Assembly (NCBI GenBank): GCA_963693285.1
Contig: OY848925.1
Location: forward strand, 4,814,932-4,878,931
Direction: 5' to 3'
Origin: Xestospongia muta
Lineage: Eukaryota > Porifera > Demospongiae > Haplosclerida > Petrosiidae
Length of the DNA: 64,000 nucleotides
This document shows positions 54,205-64,000 of the stretch, in pieces (the stretch's first letter is position 1; each line of letters starts with the position of its first letter). The notes under the pieces were generated by a model. The model did no database searches. It was not told where the DNA came from and saw only the letters and a program-made list of their open reading frames with translations. A program made the translations under genes and the position numbers.

Positions 54205-55002
54205 ATGCCGGTGACAGTAAAGGTTATATATTGGTAAGTTAGTTATCTGTAAAATTTACTGATTCACTTTTTCTTTTTTTATCAAAATAGCGGTGGATGA
54301 GGGTACAAGGGGAGGGTAAGTCCTGACACAGTGAAACTTGGACATGTTAATTGTATTTCTTTAGTTCACTCGGTTGCAAACTGATTTGAACAGCAAGTTT
54401 GGGGATAAGATCAATGTAGTAAGTCCAGTACTTTTAGAAAAGGGTCTTGTTTGTGTGATTGTGATGTATTTCTCTTATCAATAGTTTTTATTATGTTGTG
54501 CCATAGTGAAAAAAAAAACAAGGTTTAGGTTTCAGGATGTAGGTTAGTCTGCTGTTGCCAGCATATATTAAGATGTAGGGAGGGTCTGGTGATACTAGCA
54601 TGTATATATTACTCATCAGAATGGAATTTTAATTTTCTCTCTATGTAAAATGGGAGACAACACCAAACTAGATCTAACTAGAGTGTTATATTAATTTCAC
54701 ATTCAAATATTGTGTTTTCTCTTGTGACTCTAGCCATAGTGTTTTATTATTATTATATGTTGGTATCTGACAAATATTGCATATACAACCACTCTACAGG
54801 TTGGGGAATCTACACCTAATATTTCTAGTAAGTTTGAGGTTGAAGTCAACGGTGAAGTAGTCCACAGTAAAATTGTAAGTTTATATAACAATTAATAACA
54901 ATCATCAAGTCGATTTTTCATCAGGGTGGCAATGGCTTTGTTGACAATGATTCCAAAATGAAGGTTATCACAGATGCTATAGAGAAGGCCATGAGGTCTT
55001 GA
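54205..55002 (+). CDS. SELENOW: Selenoprotein W, copy 2 (TGA = selenocysteine)
   Basis: Exons 54205-54233, 54291-54315, 54365-54418, 54800-54874 and 54925-55002 give 87 codons, 86 residues. Exon sizes 29, 25 and 75 match copy 1 exactly, with the same phases. The active site again reads C-G-G-U-GYK, with TGA at 54298-54300, and later motifs include VGESTPNISSKFEVEVNG, VVHSKI and GNGFVDND. The two copies differ strongly in the exon 3 helix, so the duplication is old. A SECIS at about 55124-55190 supports selenocysteine insertion. Confidence 0.93.
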
Positions 55003-55123
55003 CGTGCCTATTTGGCACCCCTTGGCATTGTTAGTTGTTAGGTTGGTTATATTATTATATAATATTGATGTAATGTGTTCTTTCTTTTTTTTAGTGTGAA
55101 TTTCATTGTACATTGTTTTGGTA

Positions 55124-55190
55124 TGTAACTTTACCATGATGAGATTAGTTTAACGGATAACTCCTAACTTGTCTCTGATGTTTATGAAGT
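55124..55190 (+). promoter_or_regulatory. SECIS element (form II) of selenoprotein W copy 2
   Basis: ATGA (55136-55139) and TGAT (55176-55179) form the quartet. GAGATTAG pairs with CTTGTCTC with one wobble and one mismatch. AA at 55152-55153 is followed by a small helix GGA-TAAC-TCC. The layout matches the copy 1 SECIS base for base around GTTTAA.GGATAA.TCCTA, showing common descent. Confidence 0.87.
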
Positions 55191-55259
55191 GCATATCACA
55201 CAACAAATTTATGATCACTACAACAAACTAAAGCAATGTCTGTTTTACTGAACCTTAAG

Positions 55260-56337
55260 TTTTAGCACTAAAGAGATAATATATATATATATATATATAT
55301 TTATGATGTTTGGTCCTAAAGTTTTAATATTACAAATAATACAATTTGATTTAAAACTCCACCTTTCTTCTTAGGCTTAGTAAGATATATTGAAGTATAC
55401 AGCTAGTCTATGCAAATAAAGTGTATATCTCTGTATAATATTTTGCTACTAAATATTTATTAACAATAGTTTTTTCAGCAATTATAAGGATTTAAGAATT
55501 TTTAAACCAAATTTAAAAAGAATAGGTTTTTAATAAAAAGATTAGCAGTATAAATTCAAAAATAATTTTAAAAACAATTAACTTGACTATGGCAGGAAAA
55601 CATCAATCATTAGTACACGCCTAAAAAGTAAAACACTTTAATAGACTTTAATAGATTTAAATTAGTTTTTGTATTAATTTTTTGTAAAAGAACATTTAAT
55701 ATTTAATATATTAAATAATAAATACAATACAAACTAAAAATATTATAGCAATAATAAGGAAATGATTGACATAGGTATACTATAATACAATAACAATAGT
55801 AAGTAGCTGTTATTATAAATACTAGAGTTTCAAAAGAAATTGAATTCTAAAGTTAGAAGTATTAGAGTTTCAAAAGAAATTGAATTCTAAACTTTAGGTA
55901 TACTATAATACAACAACAATGGTAAGTAGCTGTTATTATAAGTACTAGAGTTTCAAAAGAAATTGAATTCAGAACATTTAATATATTAAATAATACGTAC
56001 AATACAAAGTAAACAATATTATAGCAATAATAAGGAAATGATTGATGTAGGTATACTAATGCAACAACAATGGTAAGTAGTTGTTATTATAAGTACTAGA
56101 AGAAATTGAATTCAGAACATTTAATATTTAATATATTAAATAATATTTAATATATTAAATAATACAATACAATATAAACTAAACAATATTATAGCAATAA
56201 TAAGGAAATGAATAATTGATGTAGGTACAACAACAATTACTAGAGTTTCAAAAGAAATTGAATTCTAAAGTTAGAAGTATTAGAGTTTCAGAAATTGAAT
56301 TCTAAACTTTAGAACTATTAGTTATTGAATTCTAAAC
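55260..56337. repeat. AT-rich complex repeats downstream of selenoprotein W
   Basis: After a short (AT) run near 55282, phrases such as AGAGTTTCAAAAGAAATTG, TATTATAGCAATAATAAGG and GTAAGTAGCTGTTATTATAA recur from about 55737 to 56335. The copies are irregular and 90-170 bases apart. No open reading frame of note and no RNA gene was seen. Confidence 0.75.
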
Positions 56338-56878
56338 AAATTCATTTTTTTAAAGTTTAGTTTAATTTATTTTTTAAAGTTAAAAAGTAATTTTATGAAC
56401 TTAAAAGTTAACAAATTTTTTTAGTGAAAATTTTTTTAAGAACAAACTATAAACAAAAAAATTGTAAAGAAAAATTGTAAAAAAATAATGAAAAATAAAA
56501 TGAAAAATAATTTAAAATAAGACAGTCTCTGTAGTTGAGAGTTCCCAAGAAGTCCTTGAAGGTCTCCAATCCGGTAATTGTAGAAAAGAGAAAGAGTTCC
56601 CAAGAGTCCAGTCAGTCCACAAGTTGAGAACATAGAGGGAGAAAGAGAAGAATAACAACTGGATTACTAAAGAATGGATGGATGGATGGATAGATGGATG
56701 GAAGATAGCTCACCTTTTTCAACAGTGCTGCTCCTACAGGGAAAGAAAAAGAGTAGTAACAACTGAACTGGTAGTAACAATGGATGGATGGAGAGTGAAG
56801 AGAGACAGAGGAAGTGAAAAAGGACCACCAACCTACACACACACACAGCACACACACACGCACCCTAGAAGATCAGAG

Positions 56879-56951
56879 CTCTCCCCCGCCACCTGGCGGC
56901 CTAGGATTTAAAAAAAAATTTTTTTTTAGGCCGCCAGGCGGCAGGGGAGAG
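56879..56951. repeat. GC-rich hairpin, copy 1
   Basis: Arms of 25 bases starting CTCTCCCCCGCC and ending GGCAGGGGAGAG pair with two mismatches. They flank an A-run/T-run core that can extend the stem. The second copy is at 59214-59276. Confidence 0.92.
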
Positions 56952-57102
56952 ATAATTAATAGGGTTTGTATGAGTGTGTGTATGGTGTATAGGCTGGATA
57001 GCCCAAAATAAAATAAAAATAAAAATTAAAAGAAGAGGAAAGAAGGCTTGAAGGAAGAAGACAGAAGAGACCAGGCAGGAGAGCAACTCATCTTTTACAT
57101 CC

Positions 57103-57246
57103 AGAGAACGTCAGTCAACTGAGTACAGTCAAAACATCAGAGAACGCCAGACAACTGAGTACAGTCAAAATATCAGAGAACGTCAGTCAACTGAGTACAG
57201 TCAAAATATCAGAGAACGTCAGACAACTGAGAACAGTCAAAACATC
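57103..57246. repeat. 36-base minisatellite, about four units
   Basis: The unit begins CAGAGAACGTCAG and ends ACAGTCAAAACAT, repeated four times with few changes. In the second long repeat (about 59427-59590) full units alternate with shortened ones, showing unit-level rearrangement after the duplication. Confidence 0.9.
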
Positions 57247-57746
57247 AGAGAACCCATAGTAAGAGCTTCCAAACAGAGTCCTGTAGAAACGAAGAGAAAT
57301 AATCAATTAGCGAACTGACTATTCCAAAAAAAATTACAAGAAATAATAATTAAATAAAAAAGAACAGAAAATAAAAGAAAGAATGATCATAACTGAATGA
57401 AAAGATGATCCAGCGAAGAGGGACGATACAACGAGAAGTAACAAACGAGGAGACGAGTCGTGAAGAGGGGCGATCCAACGAAGAGACGATTCGTAGCGAC
57501 GAAGACCCACGGGGGTCTATGTACTAATATAAGCTTACAAATGGAGTCACTTTATACTTTCAAGACATCTCTGCCATGCTTCATTTTGACAAACACAAGG
57601 CACAGACTCATGACAAATTTGGCGGGAAATGCCATTCACACCTTGAACGTGTGACCAACATTAATTGATTTTTAATTGATTATTAATAAAAATGTCATAA
57701 TTATAATAATTAATGAAAGACCACGCCCCTTGTGAATATTAAGTGG

Positions 57747-58130
57747 ACTTAGGAGTAGGCCTCAATTTTTACCTATTATTCTATTCTTTTATTCCCCAAA
57801 ATTTGCTTATTATTCCTTTCAAGGAGCCTATATTATTCTCACATTATTCTCACCAAAAGTCACTCGTTGCAACGTACAATTACAATGATTTTATTTCAAA
57901 ACAACTTTCATTACAATTAAATTGTCAAGGCAAACATACATGTACACATTATACACTTCACAAGTTCAAACTTCAGAGTTAACTAGGGGGGTGCGGCCTG
58001 TTTGTAGACACGCCCATCAATCAAGTAAGAAAATGTACCTATTATTCTAGCAAAATTCTCAATTCTTTTTGTCACCTATTATTCTCAAAATTATGCCAGC
58101 ATAATCTACCAAGGCCTACTTAGGAGGAGT
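57747..58130. mobile_element. Insertion-like segment present in only one long-repeat copy
   Basis: Where copy 2 passes directly from ATTAAGTG to AGGAGGAGTCC, copy 1 has about 380 extra bases. Its ends, CTTAGGAGTAGGCCT and AAGGCCTACTTAGG, are imperfect inverted repeats, and ACCTATTATTCT recurs near both ends. This is a plausible small DNA transposon remnant. Confidence 0.5.
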
Positions 58131-58194
58131 CCACAATCAGTTTGTCACTTGTATAAATCTTGGAATCTAATTGAAATTGTATTGAAAAACAGCA

Positions 58195-58330
58195 TCCTTT
58201 CTGTAGTCACTTACAATGATGATGTGCATATCACAACAAACTATTTATGATCCCTACAACAAACTAAACAATGTCAAAAAACATTTTTAGTTTACAAAAC
58301 ATTACTATTAATAGTTAGTAATTCTAATTA
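58195..58330 (+). pseudogene. Selenoprotein W 3'UTR relic
   Basis: Matches the sequence just after the copy 2 SECIS (compare 55189-55250: GCATATCACA, TTATGATC, CTACAACAAACTAAA). No coding exons are attached here. Confidence 0.6.
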
Positions 58331-58659
58331 TTAGTGCTACAATTAGATAATGGTACATTTCATTTGAATTGTTTCGCTGTTAATACAGTTTGATATCCTG
58401 AAAATAAATAATTTTTCTAAAAGCATATATTGTACACATAATTATGATAGCTGTTGTACAAATAAAGCACACAAGTTGCCTCTATAGCACAACAATAATA
58501 ATTATTATTATTATTAAATTTATTAAAGGGATAAAAATTGATTTCATCAACAGTAATAATATTGGCAAGGGATAAAAACTGATTTCATCAACAGTAATAA
58601 TATTGGCACAGATTATACAAGTATCATACAATAGAATATCAATTTAAAAACTGAATTCT

Positions 58660-60085
58660 ATACTAATTCATTTTTTAAAGTTTAGTTTAATTTATTTTTT
58701 AAAGTTAAAAAGTAATTTTATGAACTTAAAAGTTAACAAATTTTTTCAGTGAAAATTTTTTAAAGAACAAACTATAAACAAAAAAATTGTAAAGAAAAAT
58801 TGTAAAAAAATAATGAAAAATAAAATGAAAAATAATTTAAAATAAGACAGTCTCTGTAGTTGAGAGTTCCCAAGAAGTCCTTGAAGGTCTCCAATCCGGT
58901 AATTGTAGAAAAGAGAAAGAGTTCCCAAGAGTCCAGTCAGTCCACAAGTTGAGAACATAGAGGGAGAAAGAGAAGAATAACAACTGGATTACTAAAGAAT
59001 GGATGGATGGATGGATAGATGGATGGAAGATAGCTCACCTTTTTCAACAGTGCTGCTCCTACAGGGAAAGAAAAAGAGTAGTAACAACTGAACTGGTAGT
59101 GACAATGGATGGATGGAGAGTGAAGAGAGACAGAGGAAGTGAAAAAGGACCACCAACCTACACACACACACAGCACACACACACGCACCCTAGAAGATCA
59201 GAGCTCTCCCCCGCCACCTGGCGGCCTAGGATTTTTAAAAAAAATTTTTTTTAGGCCGCCAGGCGGCAGGGGAGAGATAATTAATAGGGTTTGTATGAGT
59301 GTGTGTATGGTGTATAGGCTGGATAGCCCAAAATAAAATAAAAATAAAAATTAAAAGAAGAGGAAAGAAGGCTTGAAGGAAGAAGACAGAAGAGACCAGG
59401 CAGGAGAGCGACTCATCTTTTACATCCAGAGAACGTCAGTCAACTGAGTACAGTCAAAACATCAGAGAACCAAGAACAGTCAAAATATCAGAGAACGTCA
59501 GACAACTGAGTACAGTCAAAACATCAGAGAACCACGAACAGTCAAAACATTAGAGAACGTCAGACAACTGAGTACAGTCAAAACATCAGAGAACCCATAG
59601 TAAGAGCTTCCAAACAGAGTTCTGTAGAAACGAAGAGAAATAATCAATTAGCAAACTGACTATTCCAAAAAAATTACAAGAAATAATGATTAAATAAAAA
59701 AGAACAGAAAATAAAAGAAAGAATGATCATAACTGAATGAAAAGATGATCCAGCGAAGAGGGACGATACAACGAGAAGTAACGAACGAGAAGACGAGTCG
59801 TGAAGAGGGGCGATCCAACGAAGAGACGATTCGTAGCGACGAAGACCCACGGGGGTCTGTGTACTAATATAAGCTTACAAATGGAGTCGCTTTATACTTT
59901 CAAGACATCTCTGCCATGCTTCATTTTGACAAACACAAGGCACAGACTCATGACAAATTTGGCGGGAAATGCCATTCACACCTTGAACGTGTGACCAACA
60001 TTAATTGATTTTTAATTGATTATTAATAAAAATGTCATAATTATAATAATTAATGAAAGACCACGCCCATTGTGAATATTAAGTG
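58660..60085. repeat. Long direct repeat, copy 2
   Basis: Second copy of the 56338-57745 repeat with high identity. Differences cluster in the poly(A/T) core of the hairpin (59214-59276) and in the minisatellite. Sequences after both copies (58130-58640 and 60105-60700) are also related, so the duplicated unit is about 2.3 kb. Confidence 0.85.
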
Positions 60086-60239
60086 AGCTTGTTCCTCCAG
60101 CTAGGAGGAGTCCACAATCAGTTTGTCACTTGTATAAATCTTGGAATCTAATTGAAATTATATTGAAAAACAGCATCCTTTCACAGCTATGTAGTCACTA
60201 ACAATGATGATGTCCAATCTTTTAATAGCATATAACTAC

Positions 60240-60475
60240 CTTACAGGTGGTTCTGCCAAATTTGAGGTTGAGATAGATGGTGAACTAGTCCATTCCAAAA
60301 TTGTACATAACACAATTTCATATAATTATTGTTAAGATCATTAATTATTATTTACTAGGGTGGTGGTGGCTTTGTTGACAACCATAACAAGTTCTATAAA
60401 ATCATGTCAAAAACATTTTTACAAAACATTACTATTAATAGTAATTATAATTATTAGTTCTATTAAGACAATGGT
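60240..60475 (+). pseudogene. Selenoprotein W exon 4-5 relic
   Basis: After a TTACAG acceptor, a truncated exon 4 reads KFEVEIDGELVHSKI with a donor-like GTACAT. Then TTACTAG leads to a second exon reading GGGGFVDNHNKFYKIMS before running into unrelated AT-rich sequence. The exons with the CxxU site are absent, so this is a fragment of a third SelW copy. Confidence 0.8.
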
Positions 60476-60820
60476 ATATTTTATTTGAATTGTTGCGCTA
60501 TTAATACAATTTGATATCCTGCAAATAAATAACTTTTCTAAAATTATATATTGGTACACATAATTATGATAGCTGGTGTACATATCACACAAGTTGTCTC
60601 TATAGCCCAACAATAATAATAATAATTATTAAATTTATTAAAGGGATAAAAATTGATTTCATCAATAGTAATAATATTGGCACAGATTGTACAAGTATCA
60701 TACAATAGAATGTCAATTTACAGAACAGAATAGAAAGAGAGAGCTCAGCTCAAGAGTACTGAAAATACATTATTGAGAAGAAAACATATTGACACATATT
60801 AAAATATTGAACAAAATTTC
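60476..60820. other. Spacer and probable 3'UTR of the TOG-array gene
   Basis: AT-rich sequence repeating part of the 58330-58640 block up to about 60715, then presumably the 3'UTR of the gene on the minus strand. No gene is seen. Confidence 0.5.
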
Positions 60821-63800
60821 TTATCTGTTATGTGGCAAAGTTCGAAGCAAATCCATCAATCTTTGCTGCTGACCAGGTGAGAGTTGAGCAGCACTTGCTT
60901 GTAAATTAGGTCCCAAACACAAGTAAAGAGATTCACATAGTTTCAATATGGCCATCTTGGCCTCACCAGTTGCTGGTGAACGAGCTGATAACATTTTCCA
61001 CAAGACAGGTAGTCCAACACGTTGAAGTAGTGCAGGTTTCTGATCATAAACTCTAGGTACCAATTCTAGAATGAAAGAGTTAAAATTAATAATTTTTTCC
61101 TATATTACAAATCTATGAGAACTATAAATGTACTGATCCTTACCTGCTAACTTTCTTAACATAATAGGTTGTACTCTGGTATTACCATTCTGTGCAGCAG
61201 AGGCCAAAGGAGGAAATAATAGAGTACAGTCTATAATGATATGAGAAGAGGAACTAGGTATACAATGTGACATCTACCATTATAATATCAATGCTAAAGT
61301 ACATGCAATATTATAGTAAAACACAGCAGACTTTGGGACCTTGGAAACTGTCCATGGCATTAAAAGATATTCAGAATATTTATGTTTATAGACCCTTTGT
61401 ATATTAACAATTTAACATACAATTTTTATTATGTGTACTACCAACAGTACTTATTACTAGATATACTTACCAACCGTACTTATTACTAGATCTACTTACC
61501 AACTGTACTTATTACAGATCTACTTACCAACTGTACTTATTAATGAATCTACTGCATCAAGAGCAGCAGAATGAATAGCTAGATATCGTGATGCTACTGT
61601 CCCAGCAAGAGCTTCCACTAATGTTGAAAGAACTGGTTGTAGTTGCTGATTGAGTATAGGCACAAATCTTTGAAAGGTTTGTAAAGCATAGAGATTAACT
61701 TTGCTGTTTTTGTCATTTAGTCTCTCATTAAAAACATCAAAAACCTAGACAAGAAATGAATTAATTACATCTAATTTAAAATGACTAATAAAGGGGCTCA
61801 CCTTGACTACATTTGATCCCAAACCCATAGGGTATGATTGTATAAACATTTCCAATTCAGTAATAGCTTCTTGTCGTTCTTTCCAGTCACTTGCTTTCAT
61901 TTTAACTAACAAATCATCAGGTAGTGGTACAGTAGCATCAGTGACATAGCCAGCCTCTACTGGTTGAGCTGATACCCTTCTCTTCCTTGTCTTAGGGGGA
62001 GATTGACCAGTAGCAGGTATTGTAGACTGTGCAGCTGAAGATGGATTACTGGAGAGAGAGAGACGAGTTGTCTTTGCTGATTGGGAATCTAATGGAGGTT
62101 TACCCAAACCCTAAACAAATCGATAAGTTAGATCATCAATTGTAGTATAAGTTTTCTTACCTTAATTTTAATGCTCTCCACACTCTCCTTGACTTTGGAG
62201 TATTGATGCTTAGAGAGAGCTCTACTTGCAATCATATCAAATTCCGGACAAGAGTAAAGCTGATCTAAAGTCCGACGTGCTTGATATCTGTATAAATAAC
62301 ATAGAACATCATCATAATGATATTAGAGACAATAGTCTTACCTAGCAACTGCATCAGCATCTCCTAATAAATGAGCTATAGCATTGATTGTTTTATCCAA
62401 CACATCTCGAGGTAATTTCATGATTTTATTAGGCCCAGATTGCTCGACAATAACACATATCAACTGAGCTACTTGTCTTCTTACAAGGACGCTACCATGA
62501 CTTATACCACCAGTGATGACAGCTTGAAGACTTTTAGCTGGCGATGTGTTTCGAGTCATTTCAAGTAGGGCTTTCTCTGTGTCTTCTCGATAGAAATTAT
62601 TAGATTTGGAACCAACCTGAAGCAAGGTCTTGACAATAGCATCCAATGACTAACAAAATAGAATAAGTTGTGTAAAACTTTAGTAACTAATAAGAGCTTA
62701 TGCACTGTTATAATACAGTGAGTGAATTCTAATGTGTTGTATAATTATGATGATGTACCTGCTCCATATGTCTTCCTAAAAAAGCAAACATGTCTCCTAA
62801 ACAGGCAATAGCACTTCTGGCCACTTGAGAGCGTAGATTCCTCACCTACAAAATGAATTAAAGCTAATCTAAAACAATATACAGATAGATACTTAAAGCA
62901 TATTATTAATTAAGATAACACTAATTTATAAACAGTACAACTGCTATGCTTACAATGAACGCCTTAAACTGACCTCTTTCTCCACTTCAATTAATATAGT
63001 ATGTAATTGAGGTACAATAATGTCATCATGAAAAGCTGAAAGTCGCCTCAATATAAGAAGTGCGTCACATTTCTCCTCCCATTCTTCTGTCCCCTTTCCA
63101 AGACCTTGTAATGCTTTCCTCAAACTACTCTCAGGATGAGGAAGAGACTCAAGTTCTACGAGATCTTGATCTTCGTTTGATTCATTTATAACATCAGGAT
63201 TCTGCGTGCCTGGACGATAGACAGGAGCGGAGCTACTAACACTGTTAGTTGGAGAAGTGCTAATTGATGATTTTTGAGGAGCACTGGCAGTTTTTGTTGG
63301 GCTAGTCTTCTTTGTTTTTCGATTAGACGGACTAACTTCTTTGGATTTGTGAGTAGAAGTAACATATTTGGGTGGACTGAGTCGACCAGTCATTTCAGGA
63401 GGATTTAGTTCTAAATCACTGACATGGGAGTGACTTATATGTCGGGCTGTGTTTGATGATGTACCAAATGGTTCTTTAACAGGTGAACTGAACAACATAG
63501 GTTGTTGTTTCTTGTGTGGTGCCTTTGTCTTTTTTGGTTTCATTGCAGTGGTCATCTCATTATCCATCGTGGCTGGATAACCCCCTGTACTAGTTCTTAG
63601 TCCAAATTGATTTAGATATTGAGGTACATCCTCTTTAGTATCTACAGTAAACGTTCTATCAAGTACAGAGTTACTGCTAGCATAGACATAAGATTGATGA
63701 TGAGGAGGTGGTAGTTGTGGTGGTAGTTGTGGAGGAGGTGATTGAGGCAGTGGAGCCATTTTGACCGGACTTTTCTTTTTCGGTTGTTTATCTTTCTTTA

Positions 63801-64000
63801 ATACCACAGGAGCAGATACAGTGCTATAACAAATAGCAACAACATATAACTTCAATGTGTGTCAAAGATTTATATACAAGTACATTAGTATACAATATTC
63901 TTTACTTGATTTCTGTTCTGCCGGTATTCTTTCCAGGATTGGACTGAGACAACTTAGGACCCTGACTGCTCTGTGGAGGAGTACCCACAGGAGAAGTAGA
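60821..64000 (-). CDS. TOGARAM1: TOG-array regulator of axonemal microtubules (Crescerin type), 3' part
   Basis: Exons on the minus strand: 63906 to beyond 64000, 62974-63823, 62759-62845, 62342-62649, 62161-62287, 61802-62110, 61528-61744, 61144-61230, 60821-61065. The 5' end is outside the window. The encoded part has a long Ser/Pro/Lys-rich linker, then a TOG domain starting EEWEEKCDALLILRRL, with helix EVRNLRSQVARSAIACLGD and REDTEKAL. Next is a short basic linker (SPPKTRKRRVS), then a last TOG domain from KMKASDWKERQEAITELE to the C-terminus. Order and motifs fit TOGARAM/Crescerin, which regulates ciliary microtubules. TOGARAM1 against TOGARAM2 cannot be decided here. Confidence 0.87.
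61430..61550 (-). repeat. Tandem repeat copying an exon end and splice donor
   Basis: A unit of about 30 bases (TACTTACCAACTGTACTTATTA on the plus strand) occurs about four times. The unit spans the end of the 61528-61744 exon and its GTAAGT donor, so several equally good donors lie in a row downstream. Confidence 0.85.

Larger units (their letters stand above)
56338..57745. repeat. Long direct repeat, copy 1
   Basis: Nearly identical to 58660-60085, offset about 2.32 kb. It contains GATG repeats (about 56675), CA repeats (about 56839), a GC-rich hairpin (56879-56951), a 36-base minisatellite (57103-57246) and a short conserved 64-codon frame near 57460 that I cannot assign. The composition (G/A-rich, locally GC-rich) differs from the surrounding AT-rich DNA. 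It may be a non-autonomous element or a duplicated untranslated region. Confidence 0.85.

Noticed and set aside
56612..56863. Cys/Ser-rich frames in the long repeats (also 58937-59188)
   Set aside because: They arise from GATG and CA simple repeats read in reverse and lack family features.
57103..57246. 36-base repeats as a CRISPR array
   Set aside because: Units are contiguous with no spacers and lie in animal DNA; it is a minisatellite.
57460..57654. 64-codon frame identical in both long repeats
   Set aside because: Identity is explained by recent duplication and no family is recognised, so it is not called a gene.

Overview
The window is animal nuclear DNA that is AT-rich and intron-rich. 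Its compact genes have introns mostly of 50-300 bases with GT-AG ends. The gene content (SRCR-bearing adhesion receptors, TGA-containing selenoprotein W genes with eukaryotic SECIS elements, a TOG-array ciliary protein) and the tight packing suggest a demosponge such as Amphimedon. The species is an inference; no database was searched.

Left 39 kb, minus strand: a tandem array of one receptor type. Three copies are intact (A 3609-12229, B 15440-25393, C 28476-37319). I assembled about 30 exons for A and C and 34 for B from splice signals. The coding sums are exact multiples of three (1798, 1970 and 1797 residues). Each protein runs: signal peptide, unnamed Cys domain, Cys-rich segment, LDLa, three SRCR domains, Ig, reiterated [unnamed module + HRM] blocks, GAIN/GPS, seven-helix adhesion-GPCR core, acidic tail. 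Copy B carries an extra internal module made by a 964-base tandem duplication. Each gene has a non-coding first exon and a 1.6-1.7 kb 5'UTR intron with MITE-like elements. A rearranged, frameshifted fourth copy lies at 1-2780, and SRCR exon relics lie between the intact genes.

Middle, 39.5-55 kb: conserved housekeeping genes, densely packed. They are ISCA2 (+), two tandem sphingolipid desaturase genes of DEGS type (-), an F-box/seven-WD protein (+), mARC (-), ADAT3 (+) with a tRNA-Glu(TTC) in an intron, and two head-to-head selenoprotein W genes (- and +), each with an in-frame TGA and a recognisable form-II SECIS downstream. Three successive divergent pairs share start-to-start gaps of 72-336 bases.

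Right, 55-64 kb: an AT-rich repeat region with a roughly 2.3 kb duplicated block that includes selenoprotein W relics, a GC-rich hairpin and a 36-base minisatellite. The 3' part of a TOGARAM (Crescerin)-type TOG-array gene on the minus strand follows and runs off the right edge.

The functional links are modest. The receptor array looks like a fast-evolving cell-surface recognition family. The middle genes cover Fe-S maturation, ceramide synthesis, ubiquitin ligation, molybdenum-dependent reduction, tRNA wobble deamination and redox selenoproteins, with no evident operon logic.
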